Source of the DNA: Roseofilum acuticapitatum BLCC-M154
Lineage (GTDB): Bacteria > Cyanobacteriota > Cyanobacteriia > Cyanobacteriales > Desertifilaceae
Reading direction: 5' to 3'
DNA length: 64,000 nt
Assembly: GCF_030068475.1 (NCBI RefSeq)
Contig: NZ_JAQOSP010000133.1
Span: 17,335-81,334, forward strand
Both the position numbers and the translations under genes were made by a program. Under the pieces are notes generated by a model. The model saw only the letters and a list, made by a program, of their open reading frames with translations. It was not told the origin of the DNA and ran no database searches. This document shows positions 24,785 to 34,493 of the stretch, piece after piece. Each line of letters opens with the position of its first letter. Position 1 is the first letter of the stretch.

Positions 24785-25704
24785 AGCCGATAGTGATAAT
24801 AGACATCTCTGGCGGCGCGGTGTAGGAGGGAGTGACGATAGACTAAGGCGGACATATCTTTGGCGTATCCGCCGCCAATGACGCAAGCGACGGGGTATCC
24901 GGCGGCTAAACAGGTGCTGAGGACTTGCATGTCTCGGCGAAAGAGTCCGGTGTCGGTGAGGGCGAGTTTGCCGAGGGCATCATGGATATGGGGGTCAACA
25001 CCGGCATCGTAGAGAATGAGGTCGGGTTTGAGTTGGCTGAGGAGGTCGGGGAGATAGGTGGCAAGGGTTTGTAGGTAGGGTTCGTCTTCCATGCCGAGGG
25101 GTAGGGGGATGTCGAGGTCGCTGGGGGGTTTGTGGCTGGGAAAGTTGATGTCGCAGTGCATGGAGAAGGTGAATACGCTGGGGTCGTCTCGAAATATCCA
25201 GGCGGTTCCGTCGCCTTGGTGTACGTCTAGGTCTACGATGAGGATTTTTTGGGCTAGGTTTAAGTGTTGGAGGACGCGGGCGGCGATCGCCAAATCGTTG
25301 AAGATACAGAAGCCGGTTCCGCGATCGGGGAAAGCGTGATGGGTTCCTCCGGCAGTATTACAGGCGAGGCCATGTTTAAGGGCGAGTTGACTGGTGAGAA
25401 TGAAGCCACCAACGGCTCGACAGGTGCGCTGGGCTAGGGCCGGACTCCAGGGTAAACCGATGCGTCGCTGGGCCTTGGGGTCTAGGGTTCCTTGGCAGTA
25501 GGCTTGGATGTAGTCGGGGGTATGGACGAGTTGCAGCCATTCTACGGGGGGTAGTTCGGGGCTATGGACTTGGGAGGGGGTGATGATGCGATCGCTCAGA
25601 AGTAACTCATAGAGCAGCTTAAATTTGGCCATGGGAAACCGATGACCTGGGGGCAGAGGTGCTACATAATCGGGGTGATAAACGATGGGAACAGATGTAG
25701 TCAA
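24781..25704 (-). CDS. Histone deacetylase/acetylpolyamine amidohydrolase family protein
   Basis: 307 residues. Zinc-dependent deacetylase fold with the hallmarks of class II-like bacterial members: GGTHHAFPDRGTGFCIFNDLAIAA (catalytic His pair), ILIVDLDVHQGDGTAWIF (Asp/His zinc ligands), and LILYDAGVDPHIHDALGKL (second zinc Asp and following residues), then GGGYAKDMSALVYRHSLLHR. All the expected ligands are present. The substrate in cyanobacteria is unknown; acetylated polyamines, small molecules or proteins are possible. It is divergent from ntcB. Confidence 0.9.
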   Translation of the reverse strand: MTTSVPIVYHPDYVAPLPPGHRFPMAKFKLLYELLLSDRIITPSQVHSPELPPVEWLQLVHTPDYIQAYCQGTLDPKAQRRIGLPWSPALAQRTCRAVGGFILTSQLALKHGLACNTAGGTHHAFPDRGTGFCIFNDLAIAARVLQHLNLAQKILIVDLDVHQGDGTAWIFRDDPSVFTFSMHCDINFPSHKPPSDLDIPLPLGMEDEPYLQTLATYLPDLLSQLKPDLILYDAGVDPHIHDALGKLALTDTGLFRRDMQVLSTCLAAGYPVACVIGGGYAKDMSALVYRHSLLHRAARDVYYHYRL

Positions 25705-25795
25705 GGTAAGAAGACAAAATGAAAAAATTAAACTAAAGCACTTTATCTTGTATTGTTGAGTATACCTTGAGATTGTGACGGCTCATGGTTTATTT

Positions 25796-25837
25796 GTAGT
25801 CTTAAATACTAAATCCTGGTTCCAGGTTCGCTAAGGT
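25796..25837 (+). promoter_or_regulatory. NtcA-activated promoter: GTA-N8-TAC, 22-nt spacer, TAN3T
   Basis: GTAGTCTTAAATAC at 25796-25809 is a perfect NtcA box (GTA-N8-TAC). A -10 box TAAGGT (TAN3T) lies 22 bases on at 25832-25837, the spacing of class II NtcA-activated promoters. It is 40 bases upstream of the ntcB start codon. A near match (GTATTGTTGAGTAT) lies at 25750. It predicts nitrogen-controlled transcription of ntcB and cnaT. Confidence 0.75.
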
Positions 25838-25876
25838 CTTGAAATAACTTAACACTGGGGATAGGCTGGGTAGCCT

Positions 25877-26836
25877 ATGCGTTTAGAGCAATTACAAGCC
25901 TTTTTATCTGTTGCTAAAACAGGAAATTTTCAACAAGCAGCGCATGAGTGCGGGGTAACCCAATCCACAGTTAGCCGACAAATTCAAGGACTAGAGGCAG
26001 ATTTGGGAATTCCCTTATTTCATCGTTCCTCGATCGCCAAATTGACGGTTGGGGGAGAGGTGCTACTTCCCCATGCTCGACGGATCTGCCAAGAATGGCA
26101 AACGGCGCAACAGGAAGTCTCGGAACTGTTGGCTGGAAAACAGCAGGAACTGTGTGTAGCGGCGATTCCTTCCTTGTGTTCCTATGGATTACCTTTAGTT
26201 TTACAGCGATTTTGTTGGTCTTATCCAGAGGTGCAATTGCGAGTGACGGCTTTAGGGAGCGATCGCGCTCTCAAAGTGCTTAAAGATGGTCTAGTAGACT
26301 TAGCACTAATTATGCACAACCGCTTTTTAACCCATAGTGCTGAATTAGTGGTCGATCCCTTGTTTGAAGAAACTATTGCCGTATTAATGGCGGCCGATCA
26401 TGCTTTAGCTGGGGAAAAACTGTTATCTTGGGAGGCCATTTCTCACTATCCGCAGGTGGTCTTTAAGGATGGATATGGGATGCAAAGATTGGTTCATGAG
26501 CAGTTTAGTAAACATAATCTTCAATATCGAGCGGTTTTAGAACTCAATACTTTAGATGCTTTTCGAGGAGTGATTCGTCAAGGAGAATTTCTAGCGGTTT
26601 TACCGGAATCGGCCGTAAAATTAGCCTGTGAAGACCCTAGGGTAATTTTTCGTCCTCTACAACCGAGTCTTCAGGATGGGGGAAAAACGTTAAGTCGTCA
26701 AGTGGTGTTAGTAACCACTAGAGACCGACTTTCTATTCCACCTATTGAAAGCTTCCGCGCCTTAGCCCTAGAATATATTCCGCCCCAGTTTACTCGACAA
26801 GCGGCGATCGCCACGGGAATAGGGAATAGGAAATAG
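25877..26836 (+). CDS. ntcB: LysR-type regulator, probably NtcB (nitrate assimilation activator)
   Basis: 319 residues. The helix-turn-helix N-terminus (MRLEQLQAFLSVAKTGNFQQ, then VTQSTVSRQIQGLEADL) and the LTVGGEVLLPHARRICQEW linker follow NtcB closely, as far as I recall that protein. The C-terminal half is a LysR effector-binding domain. Two points support the call: a canonical NtcA promoter upstream, and the gene 10 bp downstream that looks like cnaT, the neighbour of ntcB in Anabaena. In that organism NtcB responds to nitrite and activates the nir operon. The target nir/nrt genes are not in the window. Confidence 0.8.
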   Translation: MRLEQLQAFLSVAKTGNFQQAAHECGVTQSTVSRQIQGLEADLGIPLFHRSSIAKLTVGGEVLLPHARRICQEWQTAQQEVSELLAGKQQELCVAAIPSLCSYGLPLVLQRFCWSYPEVQLRVTALGSDRALKVLKDGLVDLALIMHNRFLTHSAELVVDPLFEETIAVLMAADHALAGEKLLSWEAISHYPQVVFKDGYGMQRLVHEQFSKHNLQYRAVLELNTLDAFRGVIRQGEFLAVLPESAVKLACEDPRVIFRPLQPSLQDGGKTLSRQVVLVTTRDRLSIPPIESFRALALEYIPPQFTRQAAIATGIGNRK

Positions 26837-26846
26837 GGAAGAAATT

Positions 26847-27923
26847 ATGAGTGATTCATTCCGAGAGCTGTTAAAAAAAGTAGGCAGTGGCCCCCATACG
26901 GGAAAGCTGCTGACCCGCACAGAATCAGCCCAAGCCGCACGACAGATGTTGCTCCAAGAAGCTACTCCGGCGCAAATTGGGGCGTTTATGATTGCTCACC
27001 GCATGAGACGACCGACACCGGAAGAGTTAGCGGGAATTTTGGATACTTATGAGGAGTTAGGGCCAAAATTGCAACCCCGTCAGGAAGGGGAAAAAGTTGT
27101 AATTTTGGGAATTCCTTATGATGGGCGATCGCGCTTCATTCCTGTCAATATAATCACAGCTTTGATGCTGGTGACGGTGGGTATACCGGTCATTCTCCAT
27201 GGAGGCCCCCGGATGCCGACTAAATATGGAATTCCCCTGATTAAGCTGTGGCAAGGATTAGGAGTCCATTGGCAATCCCTTTCCCTGGATCGAACTCAGG
27301 ATATTTTTAATCAAACGGGTTTAGGGTTTATTTATTTGCCTCAGCATTTCCCCGAAGCCAATAGTTTAATTATTTACCGGGAACAAATCGGTAAGCGGCC
27401 TCCTTTGGCAACGGTTGAATTGATGTGGTGTCCCTATGCTGGACAAGTTCATCTAATGGCTGGGTATGTGCATCCTCCCACCGAAAGTTTATTTAAGCGC
27501 ACCTTAGCGCTCCGGGGTGTTGAGGAACTGACTACCATCAAAGGACTCGAAGGTAGTTGCGATTTACCCCTTTCGCGCACCGCTATTCTTGGACTGAGTA
27601 GGGATCGCTCGGCAGAGATTTCTGAAACTGGAGAGCCGGAAATAGCTCTGGAACGGCTTTGTATTAATTGTCGAGAGTATGACTTCACGCCATCAGATGT
27701 AACCTTAGACTCAGAAGCAGGGGCGATCGCCTCCTTAAAAGCAATTTTAGACCATCAACCCACCCCTCTTTTGCGCTCGGCAATCTGGAATGGCGGATTT
27801 TATCTCTGGCGCTGTGGCTGTTGTGATAGCTTGGAAGCAGGTTTATCAATGGCTAAAGATCTCCTTTCTGGGGACACAATAGCTAGAACCCTGGATGATC
27901 TGCACAGAAAAATTAATCATTAA
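26847..27923 (+). CDS. cnaT: Anthranilate phosphoribosyltransferase-like protein, probable CnaT
   Basis: 358 residues related to TrpD but with a diverged active site and a Cys-rich C-terminus (CINCREYDF, LWRCGCCDSLEAG). The N-terminal helical domain (EATPAQIGAFMIAHRMRRPT) and the phosphoribosyltransferase body (VVILGIPYDGRSRFIPVN, VILHGGPRMPTKYG) are visible. Position directly after ntcB matches cnaT of Anabaena, which is required for nir operon expression rather than tryptophan synthesis. It is separated from ntcB by 10 bases, so both should be transcribed from the NtcA promoter. Confidence 0.75.
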   Translation: MSDSFRELLKKVGSGPHTGKLLTRTESAQAARQMLLQEATPAQIGAFMIAHRMRRPTPEELAGILDTYEELGPKLQPRQEGEKVVILGIPYDGRSRFIPVNIITALMLVTVGIPVILHGGPRMPTKYGIPLIKLWQGLGVHWQSLSLDRTQDIFNQTGLGFIYLPQHFPEANSLIIYREQIGKRPPLATVELMWCPYAGQVHLMAGYVHPPTESLFKRTLALRGVEELTTIKGLEGSCDLPLSRTAILGLSRDRSAEISETGEPEIALERLCINCREYDFTPSDVTLDSEAGAIASLKAILDHQPTPLLRSAIWNGGFYLWRCGCCDSLEAGLSMAKDLLSGDTIARTLDDLHRKINH

Positions 27924-27925
27924 CA

Positions 27926-29101
27926 ATGCATAAGTGGTTTAGGGTGAGTGAGTGGTTTAAGGTGAGTGAGGAGCAAATTGCCGAAATTCTCGATCGGGTG
28001 CGATCGGAATTACCGACAACAGAAGCGTTGCTCATTGGCAAACCGCAGACGGGAAAAAGCTCAATTGTGCGGGGACTAACGGGAGTATCGGCGGAAATTG
28101 TCGGTCAAGGGTTCCGTCCCCATACCCAACATACAGAACGCTATGCTTATCCCTCGGAGGATTTACCCCTACTGATTTTTACGGATACGGTGGGGTTGGG
28201 AGATGTAGAGCAGGATACCGATCGCATTATTGAGGAATTAGCTCAGGAATTGGCAGGCGAAACCGTTGGCGCTAGAGTCTTAATTTTGACGGTTAAGATT
28301 AATGATTTTGCCACCGATAGCTTGCGTCAAGTGGTGCAAAAACTGCGGCAAAAGTATCCCCAAGTGCCCTGTTTATTGGCGATTACTTGTTTGCATGAAC
28401 TGTATCCTCCGGATGTGGAGAATCACCCCCCTTATCCTCCAGAGTTCGAGGCTCTACAACGGGCAGCCTCTGCTATTGAGGAGGGGTTTAAGGGCGATCG
28501 CGCCCTAGAACCGGATCGGGTGATTCTCATTGATTTTACCCTAGAAGAAGATGGGTATACCCCCGTATTTTATGGACTCGATCAACTGCGGGATACCCTG
28601 GGGGATTTGCTCCCAGAAGCAGAGTCTCGCGCCATTTATCAACTTTTGGATGGAGGAGTAGGCAAGCAGTTAGGCAATTTATATCGAGATGTGGGACGGC
28701 GCTATATTGCCGCTTTCGCGGTGATGGCGGCAACGGTGGCGGCTGTTCCTTTACCCTTTGCTACTATGCCCGTATTGACGGCTTTGCAAGTGTCGATGGT
28801 GGGAGTGTTGGGTAAACTGTATGGTCAAACCTTGAGTGTGTCTCAGGCTGGTGGGGTGGTGAGTGCGATCGCCGGTGGATTCTTAGCCCAAGCCATTGGC
28901 CGAGAGTTGATCAAATTTATTCCGGGTTTGGGCAGTGCGATCGCTGCATCTTGGGCAGCCGCTTATACCTTCGCCCTAGGGGAGAGCGCTTGTGTTTATT
29001 TTGGTGATTTAATGGGCGGCAAAAAACCCGATCCCCATAAAATTCAATCGGTCATGCGCGAAGCCTTTCAAGGCGCAAAGGAACGGTTTAAGAATAATTA
29101 A
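27926..29101 (+). CDS. GTPase with C-terminal membrane-like domain (DUF697 type)
   Basis: 391 residues. The G domain starts with the P loop GKPQTGKS at 38-45; switch and G3 motifs appear as HTQHTERYAY and DTVGLGD at 86-92. The usual NKxD (G4) is not evident, with TCLHE at its place. The C-terminal part (about 255-375) is Ala/Gly-rich with hydrophobic helices (AAFAVMAATVAAVPLPFATM, AIAASWAAAYTFALGES), resembling the DUF697-like region of membrane-associated cyanobacterial GTPases. The start is 2 bases after the cnaT stop, so it may be read from the same transcript. Function unknown. Confidence 0.75.
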   Translation: MHKWFRVSEWFKVSEEQIAEILDRVRSELPTTEALLIGKPQTGKSSIVRGLTGVSAEIVGQGFRPHTQHTERYAYPSEDLPLLIFTDTVGLGDVEQDTDRIIEELAQELAGETVGARVLILTVKINDFATDSLRQVVQKLRQKYPQVPCLLAITCLHELYPPDVENHPPYPPEFEALQRAASAIEEGFKGDRALEPDRVILIDFTLEEDGYTPVFYGLDQLRDTLGDLLPEAESRAIYQLLDGGVGKQLGNLYRDVGRRYIAAFAVMAATVAAVPLPFATMPVLTALQVSMVGVLGKLYGQTLSVSQAGGVVSAIAGGFLAQAIGRELIKFIPGLGSAIAASWAAAYTFALGESACVYFGDLMGGKKPDPHKIQSVMREAFQGAKERFKNN

Positions 29102-29124
29102 TAATGAACAATGAACAATGAACA

Positions 29125-29160
29125 ATTAATTTTTAATTTTTAATTTTTAATTTTTAATTG
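29125..29160. repeat. Heptamer tandem repeat (TTTTTAA)
   Basis: AATGAACAATGAACAATT followed by about four TTTTTAA heptamers, between the GTPase gene and the DUF2499 gene. Same unit as at 4099 and 29909. Confidence 0.85.
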
Positions 29161-29202
29161 ATAAGGTAAAATAAGGTCTGGCGTTTTGGATTCAACCAAT
29201 TT

Positions 29203-29505
29203 ATGAATGTACTGTCAATTCCCACTTGGGTGATTCATGTCTCCAGTGTAATTGAATGGCTCATGGCCATTTGGCTGATTTGGCGTTATGGAGAATTAAC
29301 CGGCGATCGCCGTTGGTCATGGTTTGCCCTCGCCATGCTCCCCGCCCTCATCAGCGCCATGTCTGCCTGCACCTGGCACTTCTTCGACAACGATCCCAAC
29401 CTCGAATGGATCGTCACCCTACAAGCGGCCATGACCGTCCTCGGCAATTGTACCCTTTGTGCTGCCGGTTGGCTCCTCTGGCGACAAACCCAATCTCAAG
29501 CTTAA
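29203..29505 (+). CDS. DUF2499 membrane protein
   Basis: 100 residues with three hydrophobic segments (VIHVSSVIEWLMAIWLIWRY, FALAMLPALISAMSACTWHF, LQAAMTVLGNCTLCAAGWLL). The LSIPTWVIHVSSVIEWL start and the HFFDNDPNLEWIVTLQA block identify DUF2499. It is paired with a DUF3593 gene 40 bp downstream, as in many cyanobacteria and in plants. The pair is likely thylakoid or plasma-membrane located; function unknown. Conserved His residues in helices could bind a cofactor, but this is speculation. Confidence 0.85.
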   Translation: MNVLSIPTWVIHVSSVIEWLMAIWLIWRYGELTGDRRWSWFALAMLPALISAMSACTWHFFDNDPNLEWIVTLQAAMTVLGNCTLCAAGWLLWRQTQSQA

Positions 29506-29545
29506 ACCTCAACCCGACTCCCCTTTCTTCCTCCATAACATAACC

Positions 29546-29845
29546 ATGTCTAAAGATGCCCTATTTGCAATATCCTTATTTCCCTATTTGGGATTTCTAT
29601 GGTTTATCACCCGCTCTGGACAAATGCCCCGGTTAGCCCTCATCGGCTTTTATATGACCTTAGTCTTTGTCGGCGTAACCATTCCCGCCGGAATTTATGC
29701 CCAAGTTGTCTACCATGAAGCCCTAGCCAATGTAGACTGGCTCCATGGCGGCGCGGAAGTTTTCTTAAGTATTTCTAATATTTTAATCGTGGTGGGATTT
29801 TATCAAGCCGTTAGATCTCAACGAGCAAAAGTCTCTGACAGTTAA
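29546..29845 (+). CDS. DUF3593 membrane protein
   Basis: 99 residues starting MSKDALFAISLFPYLGFLWF; a longer frame from 29459 overlaps the upstream gene and was rejected. Three hydrophobic segments are visible, and the ALANVDWLHGGAEVFLSISN block is the DUF3593 hallmark. It is the conserved partner of DUF2499 directly upstream and probably forms a small membrane complex with it. Unknown function; no catalytic motif is evident. Confidence 0.85.
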   Translation: MSKDALFAISLFPYLGFLWFITRSGQMPRLALIGFYMTLVFVGVTIPAGIYAQVVYHEALANVDWLHGGAEVFLSISNILIVVGFYQAVRSQRAKVSDS

Positions 29846-29852
29846 GCCAATT

Positions 29853-29942
29853 GTAGGGGCGGGTAAGGTGGGCATTGCCCACCCTACAAATCCAAAACCC
29901 ATCGACTGTAATTTTTAATTTTTAATTTTTAATTTTTAATTG
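29853..29942. repeat. GTGGGCATTGCCCAC palindrome and heptamer run
   Basis: GTAGGGGCGGGTAAGGTGGG...GCCCACCCTAC forms a strong hairpin around GGTGGGCATTGCCCACC (29867-29885). Bases 29909-29942 are TTTTTAA heptamers. A sister palindrome GTGGGCACAGCCCAC is near 50943. The hairpin lies between convergent genes and could stop transcription from either side. Confidence 0.75.
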
Positions 29943-29945
29943 ATC

Positions 29946-32900
29946 TTACACGCGCAAGTTTTCCAACTCTAACGACTTAAATTCAGCCGCAACCTGTTCT
30001 TGGCGCAGTCGTGCCACCAGAGCATCCGGATCTTGAACTTGCCATTGTTGAGGCAGCTTCACCCCTTGCAAAAACCCAAAGCGATCGCCTTTAATCACAA
30101 TCAGAACCGGATAAGTTTGCGTATTCGTTTGTCCAGAATACTCCTCTAACAACAACTTCAGCCGATTTCGCATCACCGGTTCAGAGGCATCTTCTGATGG
30201 CAGACTAATCACCACCCAAGATTGGGGAACTTCAGCTACAGCAGGTGAAGCAACCTCCTCAGAAGCTTGACTGCCAACTTTAGGCGCAGAAGTTTGGTGA
30301 ATTTCCGGCTCAACCGATAATTCCAATTCACCTCCTGCCGACTCTTGCATCACTTCTAAATCCACCTTTTCCGCCTCGCTCACCGTAAGCTGAGTTTGCT
30401 CATTCCATCGGCCAACTTTTCCCGTCAAAATCACCGGCACATCAGTCACCAAATTCCTTTTTACCCGTTCATAATCATCTCCCCAAACCTTCGCTTCTCC
30501 CTTCGTCGTCAAATCTTCCAAATTCAGAATCACCATTAACTTCCCTGACTTAGTGGTAATTTCCTTAATCTCCGTAATCATCACCACTACTTTAACCGGC
30601 TTGCGACTACTCGCTGCTTCTAGTTGAGCTAAAGTAATCGGTTTTGGATCTAAGGTTTCAGCCAGTTTAGCCACAGAATTTAGGGGATGTTCAGAGACAT
30701 AAAATCCGAGTAACTCCTTCTCCATTTGCAGCTTATCCGCTAACGTGATTTCTGGCACAGGAGCGGCTTTTGGGGCAACTTCATGGGCGCGACCATTGGT
30801 GTTTTGACTACTAAAAGGAGTATTGCCCAACATATCAAATAAATTGGGGCCGCTTTCCCGATCTTTGGCTCGACTATGGGCCCAAGGAACAATCTTTTCT
30901 AAATCGGCTAAAAGTTGAGCGCGATTATCATCAAAACCATCAAACGCACCGCATTTAATCAGCGATTCTAAAGCGCGGTTATTCACCGTTCGTAAATCCA
31001 CGCGATCGCACAAATCAGCTAATGCCTTAAACTCCCCTTCTTCTCTAGCTTTTAAGATACAATCAATCGCCCCTTGTCCTAAATTTTTCACTGCCGATAA
31101 GCCAAATAAAATAGTTTGATTTTTAGTCGGCGTAAATTCCACACCCGATCGATTAACATCCGGTGGTTCAATCTTTATACCCATTTCTCGACAATTGGCG
31201 ATATATTTCCCCACCTTATCCTGATCGCCACTATTAGAAGTCAGCAACGCTGCCATGTATTCCACCGGATAATTGGCTTTCAGATAAGCCGTCTGATAGG
31301 TCACATAAGCATAGGCGGTAGAGTGAGATTTATTGAAGCAATATTCAGCAAACTTAACCATCTGATCGAACAAACTTTCAGCAATGGTTTTATCAATGCC
31401 ATTTTTCGCTGCCCCATCCATAAAAATATTGCGATGTTTTTGCATTTCTGACATCTTCTTTTTACCCATGGCACGGCGCAATAAATCCGCTTCCCCTAGG
31501 GAATAGCCCGCTAAATCCTGAGCCACTTTCATGATCTGTTCTTGATAGACCAAAACTGCATAGGTTTCATTCAAAATTGGCTCTAACAGTTGATGCTCAT
31601 AAACAATTTTTTCCGTTCCATGTTTGCGGTTAATAAACTTGGGAATTAGACCCGCATCCAGCGGCCCTGGTCGATAGAGAGCCAGAATAGAAGAAATATC
31701 TTCAATACAAGAGGGTTTTAGTTCCCGAACGACTTGCCGCATTCCGGAAGATTCCAACTGAAAAATGCCTTCTAAATCTCCTTTTTCCAGCACTTTATAA
31801 GTTTTGTTTACATCTGGGGGTAATTTCTTAATTCGCAGATAAGTTTGCTGCGCTTTGCGTTCTTCAGCCGGTATATCATAGGGGTCAAGCTTCCGGTCAT
31901 AATTTCGCTCTACATATTCCAAAGCCTTTTGAATCGTGGTCAGATTTTTTAATCCCAGAAAGTCCATTTTCAGCAATCCCAAGGCTTCAATGTTCTCCAT
32001 GGAATATTGGGTGATGACGGCTCCATCATTATTGCGTTGCAAGGGAACAATTTCATCTAAGGGTTCTTTAGAAATGACCACTCCAGCAGCATGAACCCCA
32101 AAAGTTTTGTTGGTTCCTTCAATTCTCATTGCCATGTCTATCCACTGACGAACCCGCTCATCTGAGTCATATTTTTGCTTGAATTCCGGTGTTGGCGTTT
32201 GATCGGAAACCATGATTTTCAGCTTGGTGGGTTTCCCCCTAGAAACGGGAATCATTTTCGCCATTTGATCCGCTTCTGAGTAGGGAATATCCAAAACTCG
32301 TGCCACATCTTTCAGAACGGCTTTTGAGGTCATGCGGTTAAAGGTGATAATTTGTGCAACCCGTTCTTTACCGTATTTTTCGGTTACATATTCAATCACA
32401 TCATCTCGCCGTTCAATGCAGAAATCTGTATCAATATCCGGCATAGATTTCCGTTCAGGATTCAAAAATCGCTCGAATAAAAGTCCATGATGAACGGGGT
32501 CAATGTTGGTAATTCTTAAGGCATAGGCAACTAATGAACCCGCAGCAGAACCGCGACCGGGGCCGACGGGGATGTTATGATCTCTGGCATATTTGATATA
32601 ATCCCAAACGACTAAAAAATAAGTGGAAAATCCCATCCGTTGGAGCATTTTGAGTTCATATTCTAGTCGCTCTTTATAAACGGGTTTAAGTTCTTCGCGA
32701 TGTTTGAGTTCTAAGCGCTCTAGGAGTCCATCCCAAGCTTGTTTTTCTACATAGGTGTCGGGGGTATGATCTTTGGGGATGGGATAATCTGGGATGCGAG
32801 GCTCTCCGAGAATGCCTTTGTAGGGTTCGATTTTTGACGCGACTTCCAGGGTATTGGCGATCGCCTCCTGAATCACCTCTTCCGGAAGATGATCCCGGAA

Positions 32901-33662
32901 TAACAATGCCATTTCCTCAGCCGTTTTTAGGTACTCCGTCCCGCTATAGCGCATCCGCTTCTCATCGCTAATTAAACTCGCCGTATTAATGCACAATAGC
33001 GCGTCATGGGCTTCTGTATCATAACAGGAAATAAAGTGGGAGTCATTCGTAGCGACCAGTTTAATCCCCAATTCTTGACCGATTTTCATCAATTCTACAT
33101 TCACAATTCGGTCTTCTTGCGATCCATGGTCTTGAATTTCCAAATAATAATCATCCCGGAATAAATTCTGATACCATTTCGCCACTTCTCGCGCTTTTTC
33201 CATCTCTCCCATGAGGATCAACTGGGGGATTTCGCTGCCTAAACAACCACTGGTTAAAATCAGCCCCTCGTGATATTCTTCGAGGAGTTCCTTATTGATG
33301 CAAGGACGGGAAAAAATTCCTTTTCCTTGAATTCCGTTTAAGTTAGATATAGTGGTTAATTTAACTAGATTTTTATAGCCTTGGGTATTTTTCGTGAGAA
33401 CCAGTTGGTGATATTTTTTGATTTTCTTATATTTGGTTTCAATATCCCCATTAATGATATACATTTCATTGCCAATAATGGGGTTTACCGGACTATTGCG
33501 ACAGGCTTTAATTAACTCAATTGCTCCATACATCACCCCATGATCGGTAATGGCGATCGCGGGCATTCCTAATTCCTCCGCTTTGCCCACCAATTGGGCA
33601 ATTTGAGACGCACCATCAAGGAGGCTATAGTCGGTGTGAATATGTAATCCTACGAAAGACAT
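29946..33662 (-). CDS. dnaE: DNA polymerase III alpha subunit, uninterrupted by the split intein
   Basis: 1238 residues from the ATG at 33662 ([17 protein letters not shown]), the usual start; longer frames to 33677 or 33716 are unlikely. Chromosomal replicase. Domains: PHP ([23 protein letters not shown]), palm with catalytic Asp in [19 protein letters not shown], fingers, beta-binding region, and C-terminal OB fold ([19 protein letters not shown]). The site where many cyanobacteria carry the trans-splicing DnaE intein, between AEY and CFN, is intact here (bases 31338-31346, [15 protein letters not shown]), so the gene is one continuous reading frame. Confidence 0.95.
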   Translation of the reverse strand: MSFVGLHIHTDYSLLDGASQIAQLVGKAEELGMPAIAITDHGVMYGAIELIKACRNSPVNPIIGNEMYIINGDIETKYKKIKKYHQLVLTKNTQGYKNLVKLTTISNLNGIQGKGIFSRPCINKELLEEYHEGLILTSGCLGSEIPQLILMGEMEKAREVAKWYQNLFRDDYYLEIQDHGSQEDRIVNVELMKIGQELGIKLVATNDSHFISCYDTEAHDALLCINTASLISDEKRMRYSGTEYLKTAEEMALLFRDHLPEEVIQEAIANTLEVASKIEPYKGILGEPRIPDYPIPKDHTPDTYVEKQAWDGLLERLELKHREELKPVYKERLEYELKMLQRMGFSTYFLVVWDYIKYARDHNIPVGPGRGSAAGSLVAYALRITNIDPVHHGLLFERFLNPERKSMPDIDTDFCIERRDDVIEYVTEKYGKERVAQIITFNRMTSKAVLKDVARVLDIPYSEADQMAKMIPVSRGKPTKLKIMVSDQTPTPEFKQKYDSDERVRQWIDMAMRIEGTNKTFGVHAAGVVISKEPLDEIVPLQRNNDGAVITQYSMENIEALGLLKMDFLGLKNLTTIQKALEYVERNYDRKLDPYDIPAEERKAQQTYLRIKKLPPDVNKTYKVLEKGDLEGIFQLESSGMRQVVRELKPSCIEDISSILALYRPGPLDAGLIPKFINRKHGTEKIVYEHQLLEPILNETYAVLVYQEQIMKVAQDLAGYSLGEADLLRRAMGKKKMSEMQKHRNIFMDGAAKNGIDKTIAESLFDQMVKFAEYCFNKSHSTAYAYVTYQTAYLKANYPVEYMAALLTSNSGDQDKVGKYIANCREMGIKIEPPDVNRSGVEFTPTKNQTILFGLSAVKNLGQGAIDCILKAREEGEFKALADLCDRVDLRTVNNRALESLIKCGAFDGFDDNRAQLLADLEKIVPWAHSRAKDRESGPNLFDMLGNTPFSSQNTNGRAHEVAPKAAPVPEITLADKLQMEKELLGFYVSEHPLNSVAKLAETLDPKPITLAQLEAASSRKPVKVVVMITEIKEITTKSGKLMVILNLEDLTTKGEAKVWGDDYERVKRNLVTDVPVILTGKVGRWNEQTQLTVSEAEKVDLEVMQESAGGELELSVEPEIHQTSAPKVGSQASEEVASPAVAEVPQSWVVISLPSEDASEPVMRNRLKLLLEEYSGQTNTQTYPVLIVIKGDRFGFLQGVKLPQQWQVQDPDALVARLRQEQVAAEFKSLELENLRV

Positions 33663-33932
33663 AATCGAGTTGGCCATGAAGCAACAATGATGGCTATTAT
33701 ATCGCACTCTCCTCAAAATCCGCTATTACTACCTTCAAGAGAAATGGTATAATTTAAGATTAGCTGGATAAAAACAAGAGAGTTAACCATTGATGAACTT
33801 TTTCATCAAATGTGAGAAGAACGAAGTCAAGATTTTTTTCAAGCTTGTTCACTCAAACAGCAGGTGAAACGATGACAGATTACATTTGTATGGCTGTCTC
33901 AGCTATGTTGAGATCAGACCATCCATTGAACA

Positions 33933-34367
33933 TCACCCTTCTTCGGACTTGAGATAAAACGGAAATACCATACTGCGGGGATCGTGAGTGGCCCGAATTT
34001 CATATTGAATCATCAGATCCACTCGCCCTTCTCCTTGACGAGGAAGGGTTAAAACTTGGCGCACAATAATTCGCGGTTCCCACTGTTCTAGGGCTTCTTG
34101 CACCCAAATTCGCATCAGAGTTAAAGTTTCTCGGTTCATGGGTGCAAAGGCTAATTCGGATAACCGACAGCCAAAGTTAGGGCGATAAACCCTCTCCCCC
34201 AGGTCAGTCATCAGAATAATCACCATAGACTCCCGAATATTGAGATCTTCGGCACTCAAGGCTAAACTGCCTTGGCGAGTCACTTGTAAGGGGAAGGAGA
34301 CTCCCTGACCGACGAAGGGACGACGCTGTTTAGATAAACGAGATGAATTGACCATAGGGTATGGCAC
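33933..34367 (-). CDS. GPW/gp25-family baseplate protein (contractile injection system component)
   Basis: 144 residues. The N-terminal GQGVSFPLQVTRQGSLALSA, then NIRESMVIILMTDLGERVYRP and NFGCRLSELAFAPMN match phage T4 gp25/GPW baseplate wedge proteins, with the ALEQWEPRI block near the C-terminus. Such proteins form the inner baseplate of tailed phages, T6SS and extracellular contractile injection systems. No other tail or baseplate gene is nearby, so this is either an outlying part of a dispersed injection system, as known for thylakoid-anchored systems in cyanobacteria, or a remnant. The protein itself looks intact. Confidence 0.85.
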   Translation of the reverse strand: MPYPMVNSSRLSKQRRPFVGQGVSFPLQVTRQGSLALSAEDLNIRESMVIILMTDLGERVYRPNFGCRLSELAFAPMNRETLTLMRIWVQEALEQWEPRIIVRQVLTLPRQGEGRVDLMIQYEIRATHDPRSMVFPFYLKSEEG

Positions 34368-34391
34368 TGTACGCTGGGGACATCACTCTTA

Positions 34392-34397
34392 TATAAT
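34392..34397 (+). promoter_or_regulatory. Candidate -10 box for the DUF1269 gene
   Basis: A consensus TATAAT lies about 97 bases upstream of the start codon at 34494 in the divergent spacer with the gp25-like gene. A -35 element is not clear. Confidence 0.3.
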
Positions 34398-34493
34398 AGA
34401 GTAGAAATAGGTGAAAAATCTCCTTTTTTAGGTCAGACAGATAAGCCTAAATGTTGTTTGAAGTATTGCAGAAACTTGAGCAAGGTGCTTTCT

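Noticed and set aside
33663..33716. 18-residue N-terminal extension of DnaE
   Set aside because: Sequence before [13 protein letters not shown] has no DnaE character (Cys/His-rich), and the family start is at 33662.
33749..33754. TATAAT in the spacer upstream of dnaE, as a promoter of a plus-strand RNA
   Set aside because: No -35 element and no gene or RNA structure follows on that strand; left uncalled.
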